Of a DNA stretch of 64,000 bases, positions 54,552 through 64,000 are shown piece after piece. Under the pieces are notes generated by a model that saw only the letters and a list, made by a program, of their open reading frames with translations, was not told the DNA's origin and ran no database searches. The DNA is from Aphanomyces cochlioides (taxonomy: Eukaryota; Oomycota; Saprolegniomycetes; Saprolegniales; Verrucalvaceae): positions 1,116,001 to 1,180,000 of the forward strand of contig JAHQRK010000015.1 of the NCBI GenBank assembly GCA_019828595.1, given 5' to 3'. Numbering within the stretch: the first letter of the stretch is position 1; each line of letters starts with the position of its first letter. Position numbers and translations under genes: made by a program.

Positions 54552-55667
54552 ATGGAGGAATGGATGGATGGACACATTCAACAACTTGTCCTCAATGCGA
54601 CATCAATCCGCCTCGCTGTTCACAGACGACAACTGCTTCACGCCACAAGGGAGTCCTTCAGCCACCTCGCTTCGTGGATCTCAACGTTCATCTCAACGTC
54701 ATTCGCCCTACGATCAACTTCTCAACAATCTCAACATGAAGCAGATGAAAAAGAAGATGTGAATGGTAGAACGCTCATCAAGTTTACAGCTGATGTTCGT
54801 TTCAAAGACACTGTGAATCAAAGAATGGAAAAGGCGAGGTCCCTGGGAACCATCAGCATTTACGGTGATACATGGGAAGACATAAGGTGCTTCTTGTGGC
54901 GGAAATTTCATCGATATATGGAGAACATGGCCCACTGTGACCGCGAACAAGAAACCCCTGTATGGTCAATCAGTGAGGAGGACCCCACAATGGATGAATT
55001 TCCAAAACGCTTCTCTCTTCGGCTTGACACAAAGCAGTTGAAATCATTTGAAAATCCAGCACAACGATCATTTATCCTAAAGCATCCACGAGAGACATTC
55101 ATGCTGTCGGTATTCAAATATGGAAACGAGCTGGTCTCAAATCCCGACTTGATGGAGTTTGAAGCCCAATGTCTTCGACCAAGTGAGCGCGATCGCGCGG
55201 GAGCTGCATCTGAAGCGCATATACAACAAACAATCCATGACATAAAAGCCGAATGGGCCAATATCCTTCAAGCCCAAGAAATCTCATGGCGATTGTGGGC
55301 AGTGGCAATTGTTCGCCTGAAAAAGACTGCACAGCAACGTTTGGCAATTATTCGAGAGGGTCCTCCGAATTATGTTGGTGGTTTCCGTCCAATATCCAGC
55401 ACTGCAGAAGTACATATGAGTCGAGTGACAAAGAGTGTCAAAATGGCATACAATCTTGCTCTTGCGTTTGACGAAGAGCTTAAGACTTTTGAACGAAAAT
55501 TTCAGCTCCTCAATTCAGATCTCACGGCCTTGCGTCGAATGATACACACGCAGCTTGAACTTGTTCGAGCATTTGGAGAGGAAATTGCAATAAATCCTGA
55601 TGATACCCGTGTATTGGCAGCATTGAGAGCAATTCCAAGACAAACTGATGTGGACCATGGACCTTAG
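54552..55667 (+). CDS. Hypothetical helical protein near transposase
   Basis: The single-exon frame encodes 371 residues, mostly helical and charged (WEDIRCFLWRKFHRYMENM, RFSLRLDTKQLKSFENPAQ, FERKFQLLNSDLTALRRMIHTQLEL). The last 100 residues could form a coiled coil. No known domain, signal peptide or membrane segment. It ends 38 bp from the 3' end of the convergent transposase remnant. That tight tail-to-tail arrangement resembles two-gene transposons, so it may be an accessory gene of that element and not a host gene. Confidence 0.55.
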   Translation: MEEWMDGHIQQLVLNATSIRLAVHRRQLLHATRESFSHLASWISTFISTSFALRSTSQQSQHEADEKEDVNGRTLIKFTADVRFKDTVNQRMEKARSLGTISIYGDTWEDIRCFLWRKFHRYMENMAHCDREQETPVWSISEEDPTMDEFPKRFSLRLDTKQLKSFENPAQRSFILKHPRETFMLSVFKYGNELVSNPDLMEFEAQCLRPSERDRAGAASEAHIQQTIHDIKAEWANILQAQEISWRLWAVAIVRLKKTAQQRLAIIREGPPNYVGGFRPISSTAEVHMSRVTKSVKMAYNLALAFDEELKTFERKFQLLNSDLTALRRMIHTQLELVRAFGEEIAINPDDTRVLAALRAIPRQTDVDHGP

Positions 55668-55705
55668 TCTTAAGAGCTTACAACTAATGAAGTGATAATC
55701 TTTGA

Positions 55706-57498
55706 TTAATCATATTCTGACACAACTACATTAGTTTGGCCGTGTTGATTAGCATCTTCAAAGGCAGCAAATTCTTCAAAATCAAGCAAGTTGTCCACGT
55801 TATGCTCGACACCTGATAATGACAACGTATCATGGGCTAGTGGTCCAACAGGGTCAAATACACCAGAAGATTTCCACCCGCAATGCTCGAATATGCTTGA
55901 CAAGTTGAACGAATGATAATCTTGCAAAACTCTGGCTATTGCTTGATCCAGAGTCTCGTGTGTTCCTTCTTTGTAAGCTCTTCGTAACGATTTCTTAATC
56001 AAGCCGAATACAATCTCGATGGGATTGTAGAATGGACAGTAAGCTGGTAAAAAGATTGGTATGATGCCCAGAGAACGTAGAACACGATTTCAGGGTGGCA
56101 GTGGATTTTTGCGCCATCAAGGATCCAAATCGACCCAACACCAGGATATTGACGAACTGTCGTGTTGGAATGCGCATGTGTTTGGCAAGACTCAACAAAC
56201 CCGCTTCGATCAAATGTGCCCTCGACGCAAAATGACTCAACCAAACCATCCACATTGATAAAACACAACAACGACACACGGGGCTTCCGACAGAACTCTC
56301 CGCGAAATGCCAATTTCTTTCCTTTCAAGCAGTATCCACGAGTTCGGAGCATACCCTTGTTGTCAAAACTTACCTCATCAAGAAATTGAATATTCACGTG
56401 ACCCCAGGAGATAGATACTAATTCCATGGCAAATCGAATGATATCGTCGTCTTTTATGTGCATGGCTCTTCGCTCAAGGACCTTGTAGGTTAGGCCAGCT
56501 CTCTCAAGGACTCTCCACACGGTTGATACAGAAATACTTCGCTTGAAGTGCTCTTGAAATGCTTCTCGGGCTTCGTCGAGAAAGGCCACGGGATGCTTGG
56601 AGTAATACTACTCTGGTCCGAAATAATTGCTACAGTTACATTCTCTGCAGAATTTTTTTTCAAAAATAATCGAAATATTCAACGCTGATTGGCTCAGTAA
56701 ACAGCTTAGGATCTCCTCTTTGATTGGTTAATTTGTGGAAACTACAATTCGTCTCCGTTGGCGAGATATGGTGTGTCAAAGTTGACCGACCAGGCGGATA
56801 GATCACATTTTTTTCGCTGTGGGTTCACTGTAGGAATTGAGCCCAATTTAATTACATATCTAGATTCAACATCAAAGATAGATGGTGTTAACATAGCAAC
56901 ACTGCTGGTTCTTGGTGTATAGCCCGGTTGCAGGTCGTCAGAAGGCTGGAACCTATCAAACCTAGAGATGACTGTCAAACATAGCGCTCTCGCGATGAGA
57001 GCCGCTAATAGCCACACCTGACATGCGCTAAAACATAACTGACATTATACTGACGTTAGACTTCGCTATTTCTGTTCAAGATGAACACAGAGAGACCTGT
57101 GTCGTCTGGACATCGGTGCTGTTTGAATAAAAATATTGGACATCCTGTGAAATGTTATATAATGTTTTGAGGTTGAATACAAAAACCCATATATCCTCAT
57201 ATCCGGACATACTCAAATCAAGGTAAAACAGTGTAGCAAATATTTCGGACCAGAGTAGTAATCGAGAAGCCATTGCTTTTGGTCGGCTGTAAATTTCTGG
57301 TGCGGCACGCGTGATGCGTTGATAGTCTTGAGTTTCTTTGTGCCGCTTTATCCATGCAGATATCGTGTTAATGTGCTTGCCATACACTTCTGCGATGCGC
57401 TCCTTTGAGAGCCTCAAGTTGTAGTACCCATATAATGCATGAAAGACTGTGTTCCTGGATGCGTTACGGCCGCGTACTTCGCGCTCGATGTTATTCAT
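55706..57498 (-). pseudogene. Tc1/mariner-like transposase, split by MITE
   Basis: The N-terminal helix-turn-helix part (57498-57259: LRLSKERIAEVYGKHINTISAWIKRH) and the DDE part (56605-55706) belong together. They are separated by a 651 bp MITE at 56608-57258; reading across the empty TA site rejoins KQWLLD with YYSKHPVAFLDEA. Catalytic positions are visible: FLDEVSFD (first Asp), WILDGAKIH (second Asp), and YNPIEIVFG (Glu). A further frameshift lies near 56070, and another in the N-terminal part near 57295. The family is DDE_3 (IS630/Tc1-mariner). It is non-functional as read. Confidence 0.8.
56608..57258. mobile_element. 651 bp MITE with TA duplication
   Basis: Perfect 18 bp inverted ends, CTACTCTGGTCCGAAATA, extend to about 30 bp with few mismatches. 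TA is duplicated at 56606-56607 and 57259-57260, as for Tc1/mariner-type elements. The interior has no transposase; a 91-residue minus-strand open frame (56742-57017) has no recognised features. Confidence 0.85.
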
Positions 57499-58340
57499 TC
57501 TTCTCCACTATATTTGTGCCAATGTCATTCCTCGCTTCTGATTGGTGTATAGATTTGCGAATAGATTTAAAAAAATCGATTCGATTCTGGACCCCCTCAC
57601 AATTTAGAATGTATGTATCAATATTTATTATTAAATAATAAATAATTGAAACATTTTCTACCCATTAACTGTATTTTACTGTGGGGAAGCAAAGTAAGTT
57701 TTCCACACGCTGTGAACGTGGCTAGCATGGATCGACACATTGGAAACGCTACCAACTCGATCCACAGCGTACAGATTGCAAAACGCACTATGTGATTGAC
57801 GCATGTAGTCGTAGAACACTCCATTTGAAAAGCAATCGATCGAGTTTATGATTGAGAAGATTTGCAAATAGCAGAATAGTCTGCGAGTAAAGTGTCATCT
57901 TTATCGATAAACAACATGCGTACCATTGACATATTACAACCAGATTAACTTGGGAATGGTTTGATCCGATAATGCAAATCAATTCACAAATTTCGTGGGA
58001 AAACTTCGCCAAGCTATTAACTTTCACACACTTGTTTGGATCTCTCGTTTGGAGCGCTTACCTACTACAGGCTATGCATAAGAAACCTGGAGTCAAGTGT
58101 GTGCCAGTCAAAGGCGTCCATGCTGAAGAAAATCACCTCGATAGATCCGCGATATTCAAATTGTGACTTTCTATCATCTCGTACAGTATATTTTTAGTAA
58201 AAGTGCAAAAAATATCAGGAAAATTGCTCAAACTACGCAAAATAATTGGCTATTCGAAGTCAGTTTTGCAACTTTTTATCGAGTTTTGGAGAAAACTTGG
58301 GGCCTTTGAGTGAGTGAAATATATCATTGGATTTTCTTCC
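57499..58340. other. Intergenic, AT-rich
   Basis: AT-rich stretches with no supported gene. The outer ends of the broken Tc1/mariner element could not be found in this span. Confidence 0.5.
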
Positions 58341-59974
58341 ATGGGGGAATTCCAGCCGCTGCTGTCGCCGCCGCCGATAGCTACGGACGAATGGAATCAT
58401 GTGCTGTGGATTGGCTTGCCGCTTGTTCTCCTCCAAATCCTCGAGTATGTGTCTATTCCAGTTATCAACATGTACATCGGTCATCTTCGTACGTTTGCAC
58501 CACGAATGAATCTGTGTTAATGTCGTCGTAGCGCTGGCAGCTGCTGAAAGTCGCGTTGTTCTCTCTGCAGGAGGATTGAGTTCCCTCTTCTTAACGACCA
58601 CTGCATATAGCGTAGTCATTGGCGTCAGTACGGCGATGGACGCATTGTGCGCGCAAGCGTATGGTCGTGTCCGTGCGGGAGAAATCGGTATTGTACTCCA
58701 GACTGCACTGGCGTGTGCTGCGGTATTGTGCATTCCGCTCGCAATTCTCATGTACTTCTCGAGTGGAGTCTTGCGAGCAATGGGTCAACCCGAAGAGGTG
58801 TCAATCCAAGTTGAGGCCAGGCTGATATCTTTCCGTAGATTGCATTGGCGACAGAGCAACTTCTTCGATGGCTCATCTTGGAGGTTCCCGTCCTCTTCGT
58901 CTATGAATTCTTCAAACGTGTGCTCCAAGGCCAGAACATTGTCTGGCCCATCGTTGGCTCTATTTCGCTCGGCGTGGTTGTCGACTTGACTGTTGCTTAC
59001 TTTCTCATGTTCCATACATCATTGGTAAACTCAACTTGCGCCGGGGGCATCTCTCACTTTGTTTTCTTTCAGGGATTTGTCGGTGGAATGCTTGGCATGG
59101 TGTGTTACTATTCCACGGCTGCTTCAGTCATGTTCACGAGGGTTTATTGGTCCTGTGTCTCCGAAAATGACAACTTTTCTCTTTAGATTCCCATCAAGGC
59201 GATGCATTTCGACTGGAAAATTGCCGTCGCCCGGCTTCCTGAATTTCTCTTTCTGAGGTAGACTCCATCTTTGATTGAGAAGTCCCTGATTGCCGGCTAG
59301 TTCCAATGGATGTATCATGTTCCTCAGTGAATTAGGCGGTATTGCAGCGACTTCCTTCATGGCTGGCTCGTTGCCACATGCCAGCACGGCACTGAGTGCC
59401 AACACAATCTATTCTGGCTTTAGATCGCTCACTGGGATGGTTTTCCTCGGCGTTGGCGTTGCCAGGTATTCCAAAAGATCTCTTTCTTCTCTCAGTTCCA
59501 CCTAGTTCGGTTCGTGTGGGCAACGCTCTTGGTGGAAATCTTCCCGTGCGAGCTCGAACTGCAGCGTGGTTGACGATTCAACTTGGCTCTGCTTGGGGAC
59601 TCTTCACGACAATCGTCTCCATATGGCTCGGCCCCATGTATGCTACCTTGTACACGCAAGATCCCGCCGTGTTGGAACAAGCGAAGACTCTTTTCTACGT
59701 CACAGCGCCATTTCAAGTCACTCTTGGCGTATGGGCAGCAGTCCAAGGCACTTTTCGAGGCAGTGGAAAGCCTCATCAAGGAGCCATTGCCAATGTGATT
59801 GCGTTTATCATTATCGGCCTGCCTCTCGCCCATGCTTTGGCTCAAGTGTATGGCATTGTCGGGCTCTGGCTCGGGATCTCCATCGGTTTTTGCATCTGTG
59901 CTGCCTATGGACTCTACTGGACAATCCATGCTGACTGGGAAAACATGGCGGAAGCAGTCTCGCAAAAAGAGTAA
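58341..59974 (+). CDS. MATE family efflux transporter
   Basis: Several exons give about 440 residues, close to the family's usual length. The N-terminal tail (MGEFQPLL) leads into twelve hydrophobic segments, including the MATE signature AYSVVIGVSTAMDALCAQAYG, LAILMYF, GIAATSFMAGSLP, VRVGNALGG and VQGTFRGSGKP. Such transporters export organic cations, drugs or metabolites in exchange for H+ or Na+, from the plasma membrane or vacuole. Introns were located by frame (for example the one near 58488-58533). No substrate can be assigned. Confidence 0.87.
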
Positions 59975-60315
59975 ACTTCATCTCATGTGTTTGTGTTGTT
60001 CTCAAGAGTTGTAAATGGCACGTCTTTCCTTATCGAATGCATCGAACGTTCTCGACAACATCACAGCTTAGCTGGAACTGCTCTATCGGGTGCGCAGCTA
60101 TACCGGTATTGCAATCGATTCATCGTTGGTCGTGTCAATTCCAGACGCACCTTGAGTGAAAAGATAACTAAATGCCACGGTGATCGATGGTCTCACTGAG
60201 ATTGCGGCTGTACTCTCCACCAAGACGAAGCGCTCGTCGCGCTGGCGAAGACGTCTCTATTACTCGATATATGTAGCGCGTGTTGTGTCTAGTTCTATTC
60301 AAAACAAGCCGAACG
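59975..60315. other. Intergenic, convergent 3' ends
   Basis: No gene is supported between the convergent MATE gene and the next minus-strand gene. Confidence 0.5.
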
Positions 60316-61784
60316 TCAATTTTCACTTGAGCGTTGGTTGTTCATGGCTGCTGGGGCGACGGAAGCTCCACCAGGATCGATAGGCGTGTCGTGGCTAATG
60401 TATAGAATTTCAGGTTGGATTGGACGCAAGGCAGACACGGGTATCGACTCAATCGCGGGAAGGGGCTCCAATGCTCTCATCGGTCCTTCAAGATAGATAT
60501 AAGTCTTCGTAAACATTGCTGGATTGTACCTTCAACGCGATTCCACGCTTTGGGCTTTGGCTGTGTCCTTACCGGCACTCTGGCCTTGCGCAGTCTTCCA
60601 TCAAAAGGCTGGTTGGTTATCGGATCGTATCTAGAGGTCGCATTAATCACGACTGCTAGCCGAGAATGTATTGAGTACCCGTGGACGTAAGTCTGATCAT
60701 TGCGAGCATGAGAAATGCGATTCAAGGCACGCAACATTGTTCGTTCATCAAGAGCTTCAGCGCGTTTGTGGATTTCCTTGTTGATTTGCTAGAGATACCG
60801 CGTTGGCATCATATTCCCGGAGATTTTGTCGCTTACTGTTGACTTGATGACGTTGAGCCTGCGATTGCCAACGTTGCTGACCATTTCAAATTTTTCAGGA
60901 CGCAAGACTGTATGATTGACGAGGTTGTATAGTCGACTGGCGCAATACTGCTCGCCATGAGGCAGCTTATCATCGCGATCAATTCCATGGATTTTTTGTC
61001 GCGCTTGGCGCTCCAACAGAAACGTGTTCTCTTTTTCATGGTCATAGTAGCGGACAAGAAGCGGATTAAAATCGTGTGTTTCGAGAAACTTTGTCGTCGC
61101 GGTTTCTTTGGCTCGAGTCAATTCTTCTTCAAATCGAGCGTCATGGTTCGAATGATACCTAGAACGCGCTAAATTTCGTTCACAAAGAAATTGGATGCAT
61201 ACTTGTTGCTTATGACGCTGAAAGGTCGAGCCAGATGACGACTATTGACCATTTTCTTTCCCAAGGGACTTGACGGTGCAACTTGAACAGGAGGCACATC
61301 CAAGTTGACGTGGTTGACAATATTGTAGCCCACTCGTGTATTAGGTGGCCGTGGCATATTATCAACGGATTCAGCTTCGCTGGACGAGTGGTTAATGATG
61401 TTGAATTTCTGAACAAATCGACTTTGCTTGTCTTTGGCGTCGGCCAGTGCTGCCATTTGATCTTTCATCTCCTTGGCTTTTGTGGCAGCTTCCTTTTCGA
61501 GAGACATAGCGTCATATTAAGGCAATTCGTGCAATACGTACTCGCTGTACATCTCTGTATTGTGCACGAATCAAGTCGTACTCGCGCTCTTCACGAGACT
61601 TTTCATAACGGGTGATGTGGCGGACTGGTGTCTGCTGCTCAGGTCGCCACGGCAAGACAGCTTTGGACGTCTACTCCATCATTATCTACCTACAAATCAA
61701 CTTTGACCAGCATTTACCTTGTATATCTGTATGTCTTCGCCCCATGACTGTCCCCGCGGCAGCAGATGCACGGGCGATGTCATC
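60316..61784 (-). CDS. Unknown protein with repeated NH motifs
   Basis: Several exons give about 410 residues. The N-terminus (MTSPVHLLPRGQSWGED) is followed by a charged coiled-coil-like part (RYEKSREEREYDLIRAQYRDVQ, KAKEMKDQMAALADAK). Then a short motif of the form aromatic-N-I/L-I/V-NH appears three times: FNIINH, YNIVNH and YNLVNH. The middle and end are basic (PLGKKMVNSRHLARP, GRLRKARVPVRTQPKP). No membrane segment. I do not recognise a family; a flagellar or cytoskeletal protein is only a guess. Four evenly spaced CCAAT boxes lie just upstream of the start at 61784. Confidence 0.7.
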
Positions 61785-61821
61785 TCTTTTTTTAGACTGT
61801 TGTAACTGGTACTGGTCCCTG

Positions 61822-61918
61822 ATTGGTTGATTACTTTTGATATTCAATTTTGATTGGTTCATGTCAATGAACAATCGATTTTATTGGCTAATTTTGTAAC
61901 CGATTATGATTTGATTGG
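61822..61918 (-). promoter_or_regulatory. Four CCAAT boxes at 30-31 bp spacing
   Basis: ATTGG occurs on plus (CCAAT on the coding strand) at 61822, 61853, 61883 and 61914, spacings 31, 30 and 31 bp, 38-134 bp before the start codon at 61784. The spacing is close to three DNA turns, so bound factors would face the same side. Confidence 0.6.
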
Positions 61919-61979
61919 TCTGAATTGCAACTCCCCAACTCAACTCACAAAACGCAAATTCTCGTGATGGATTGAGTGC

Positions 61980-64000
61980 TTACGCTGCTGTTGACTTTCG
62001 GTAATACTCGTTAAAGTCGAGACGAAAGGTCAAGAATGGCACATTTTCGGAGCCACGTGCATTCTCCTTCAACATGTCGAGTAAGGCAACAAATTGCTGG
62101 TGGTATTCGTGGGCAATTTTTTCCAGCTGCCTGTCGTAAATACCATTCGCTTCGAGTCCCGTTGCGGCGGTGCGAGTTTGGTCATCGGTGATTCCCCAGG
62201 TGGTCTACATGAGAATGTTTTAACGCTTCAAACGTGACGACCCAAACGTACTTGACTCCGCTTTTCCTGTATAGCAACATTGCGTCCTTCTCGAACTGCA
62301 GCACCATACACAGTTTCTTGGACATTGGAAAACTTAAGAATCGTGTCGAAAATGCCCTTAAGTGCTTGTAATAATGCTTGGTTTTCGTCCGTGATAAAGG
62401 CCTATTCACATATAAGAGAGATTTCTCCACGGGGTAAATACATTTGCTTTGATTCGCTGTAAATATGCCGCATGAGCTTCAATAAGGCCATCGAGATTTG
62501 TGGCTTGGTTCAGTTCTTTGACAAGAGTATGCCATGAAGTCTCGAGCACTTCAAACATCATGTAATTGTGCAAATTGGTTGTAAAATGGATCATCTCTGA
62601 TCGAAGTAAATTGCTGCGGTGCACTACAGGCAAAGCATGAGGCAACTTTGTCTATCATGGAGGTCAATGCGTGTGCCCAAAAAGGCATGAGTTACGCAGA
62701 TCAAATCATTGTGATTCATGTCGCGAAGCCAGCATTGACTGAGCGAGTGTTCCACCCTTTTCACTTTGAAGAGAAACGAAAACATGCGGAGATACTCCGT
62801 CATGGCCGTCTCCGGAATAACCGTGCTCAGTGGTGATTGCAGCTTGTAGTGCAGTGCAAACACATCCCAACCTTCTTCTCCTACAAAGTATTCGGTGAAA
62901 AACTTGCGCTCATTAGCAACTTGTACCGGCTGAAGCTTGATGTAATTTTACGTCGAGGCGATTGAGAATGTCGTTGCTCTAGCATGAAATGCCTTAGAAA
63001 AAACTGTGGCAGCTCGCAACTTCGTATTTTGCGTTGGAGGCAGTCAGCGCTGTTTCCAGCACATTCATGAGATTATGACGGTAGATTTGAGTTGCTCGTT
63101 TGGTCAATTCGGGTTGGAGCAAGTCCATCAAACATTGAATAAAGTCCCCCTAAGACCAAACCATGACGATTGACATCAAGTGTAAGACTACTTGGCCCAA
63201 CAGTAAATATTGCTTAAGGGCGCGACAGTGATCGAGCATTTGATACTTTTCAAGGAGAATTTTTGTCACATAGCTGTTGGTTTCGTTTGCGGCAGCAGAG
63301 ATCCATTGCTGGAATTCCATCCTAAATCATTCCAAGGTAATTGTACGACATTCTCGAATTGAATCATACCAATGATCAAAAGTTAGATTTTGCGTTTGGA
63401 GTTTGGCGTCCATGACCCACTACCAGTCAGCCCATGTTAAAGCCAATGAAGTGAAACGAAAGATAAAACCTCCGAGTCTCCACAACACGTACGAATGAAA
63501 TTGATGCTTTTTCCCATCACAAAAATCGTATTGGCGACCTCCCTAGGCAATAATCAAATCCATCGTAAGACATGTTACTTGCTGTCAAACCTGGAAATGA
63601 ATTGCGGGAGCATACTCCATCGCAAGAAATATTTCTGGCTCCACAAATGCTCATCCGTAACGGATGAATCACAAGCCACGAAGAATTCCTCCTGCAAAAT
63701 AACAATTAGTTTGTACTTGCCCGACGAATGAGTACATGAGCATCTTCCAATAGTCCTTCAAGAGTCCATTTCTGAACCATATTCAAAATAGGAGTCGCAA
63801 CTTGATTCAGAAGTGTCTCGATGAATTGGCGCACAAATGGATCGCCATGCTCCATGTACATATAGATTCCCGAGGCCAAAGCACCGCCTGAAAGACCATC
63901 AACGCTAGGAAATACTTTGAACAAATAGAATATATCCAACTTAATACCTGTCAACAAGCGCCGCCATGACTCGAAGTCGGTCCAATGGATCTTGCGTCCA
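61980..64000 (-). CDS. Gamma-tubulin complex protein 3, 5' end missing
   Basis: About 560 C-terminal residues in many short exons; the N-terminus lies beyond the right edge. Motifs fit GCP3/Spc98: GGALASGIYMYMEHGDPFVR, WTLEGLLEDAH, FSFLFKVKRVEHSL, EMIHFTTNLHNYMMFEVLE, and the last exon ending FLTFRLDFNEYYR with the stop at 61980. GCP3 is a core subunit of the gamma-tubulin small complex that nucleates microtubules at spindle poles and, in oomycetes, flagellar bases. The large C-terminal fold that binds gamma-tubulin is in view. Confidence 0.85.

Noticed and set aside
1..64000. CRISPR arrays, rRNA or tRNA genes, bacterial-type operons
   Set aside because: I saw no regular repeat-spacer array, no rRNA and no convincing tRNA cloverleaf. 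Intron-rich genes show this is eukaryotic DNA.

Overview
The window is nuclear DNA of an oomycete, most likely from the Saprolegniales (Aphanomyces-like). The reasons are: secreted AA17-type lytic polysaccharide monooxygenases (LPMOs) with CBM1 cellulose-binding tails, very short introns (about 38-50 nt, GT-AG), dense genes on both strands, and oomycete-style domain fusions such as RUN-RhoGAP-ELMO and PHD plus homeodomains. Family names come from motifs read by eye; no database search was run. Where the exon sum was checked to be a whole number of codons, the coordinates are given.

Region by region. 1-10.3 kb is an LPMO cluster. Two genes with identical products lie divergently in a 1,040 bp inverted repeat (1249-2288 and 3140-4179). 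A 2.6 kb PIF/Harbinger transposon (4538-7156, TSD TTA) follows, then a divergent pair of LPMOs, each with two CBM1-like modules. 10.7-29.7 kb is a gene-dense housekeeping block: a leucine-rich-repeat protein, a WDR76/CMR1-like WD40 protein, a CH-domain protein, an eight-pass membrane protein, an ankyrin/U-box E3 ligase, a PSP1-domain protein, a RUN-RhoGAP-ELMO protein, HIS6/HisA of histidine synthesis, and a TKL receptor kinase.

30.0-40.3 kb is a nest of mobile DNA. A Ty3/gypsy LTR retrotransposon on the minus strand (30262-39877, TSD ATACG) carries, inside its 3' LTR, a hAT-like element (30402-33772, 20 bp TIRs, TSD CCTAAAAG). That element in turn contains a Crypton-type tyrosine recombinase gene broken by a perfect 35 bp fold-back duplication. 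The retroelement also has a probable spliced antisense gene between its integrase and 3' LTR.

40.8-64 kb returns to host genes: an unknown protein, two small two-TM proteins, an importin-13/transportin-3-like receptor, a PHD/three-homeodomain/TFIIS-N chromatin protein, a TPR-prolyl-4-hydroxylase-like oxygenase, a thiol methyltransferase, a MATE transporter, an unknown protein with repeated NH motifs, and the C-terminal part of a gamma-tubulin complex protein 3 gene running off the right edge. A decayed Tc1/mariner-like transposase at 55.7-57.5 kb is itself split by a 651 bp MITE.

Recurrent upstream sequences stand out: TATCCGGATA-like motifs before several start codons, and CCAAT boxes spaced 30-31 bp apart upstream of two genes.
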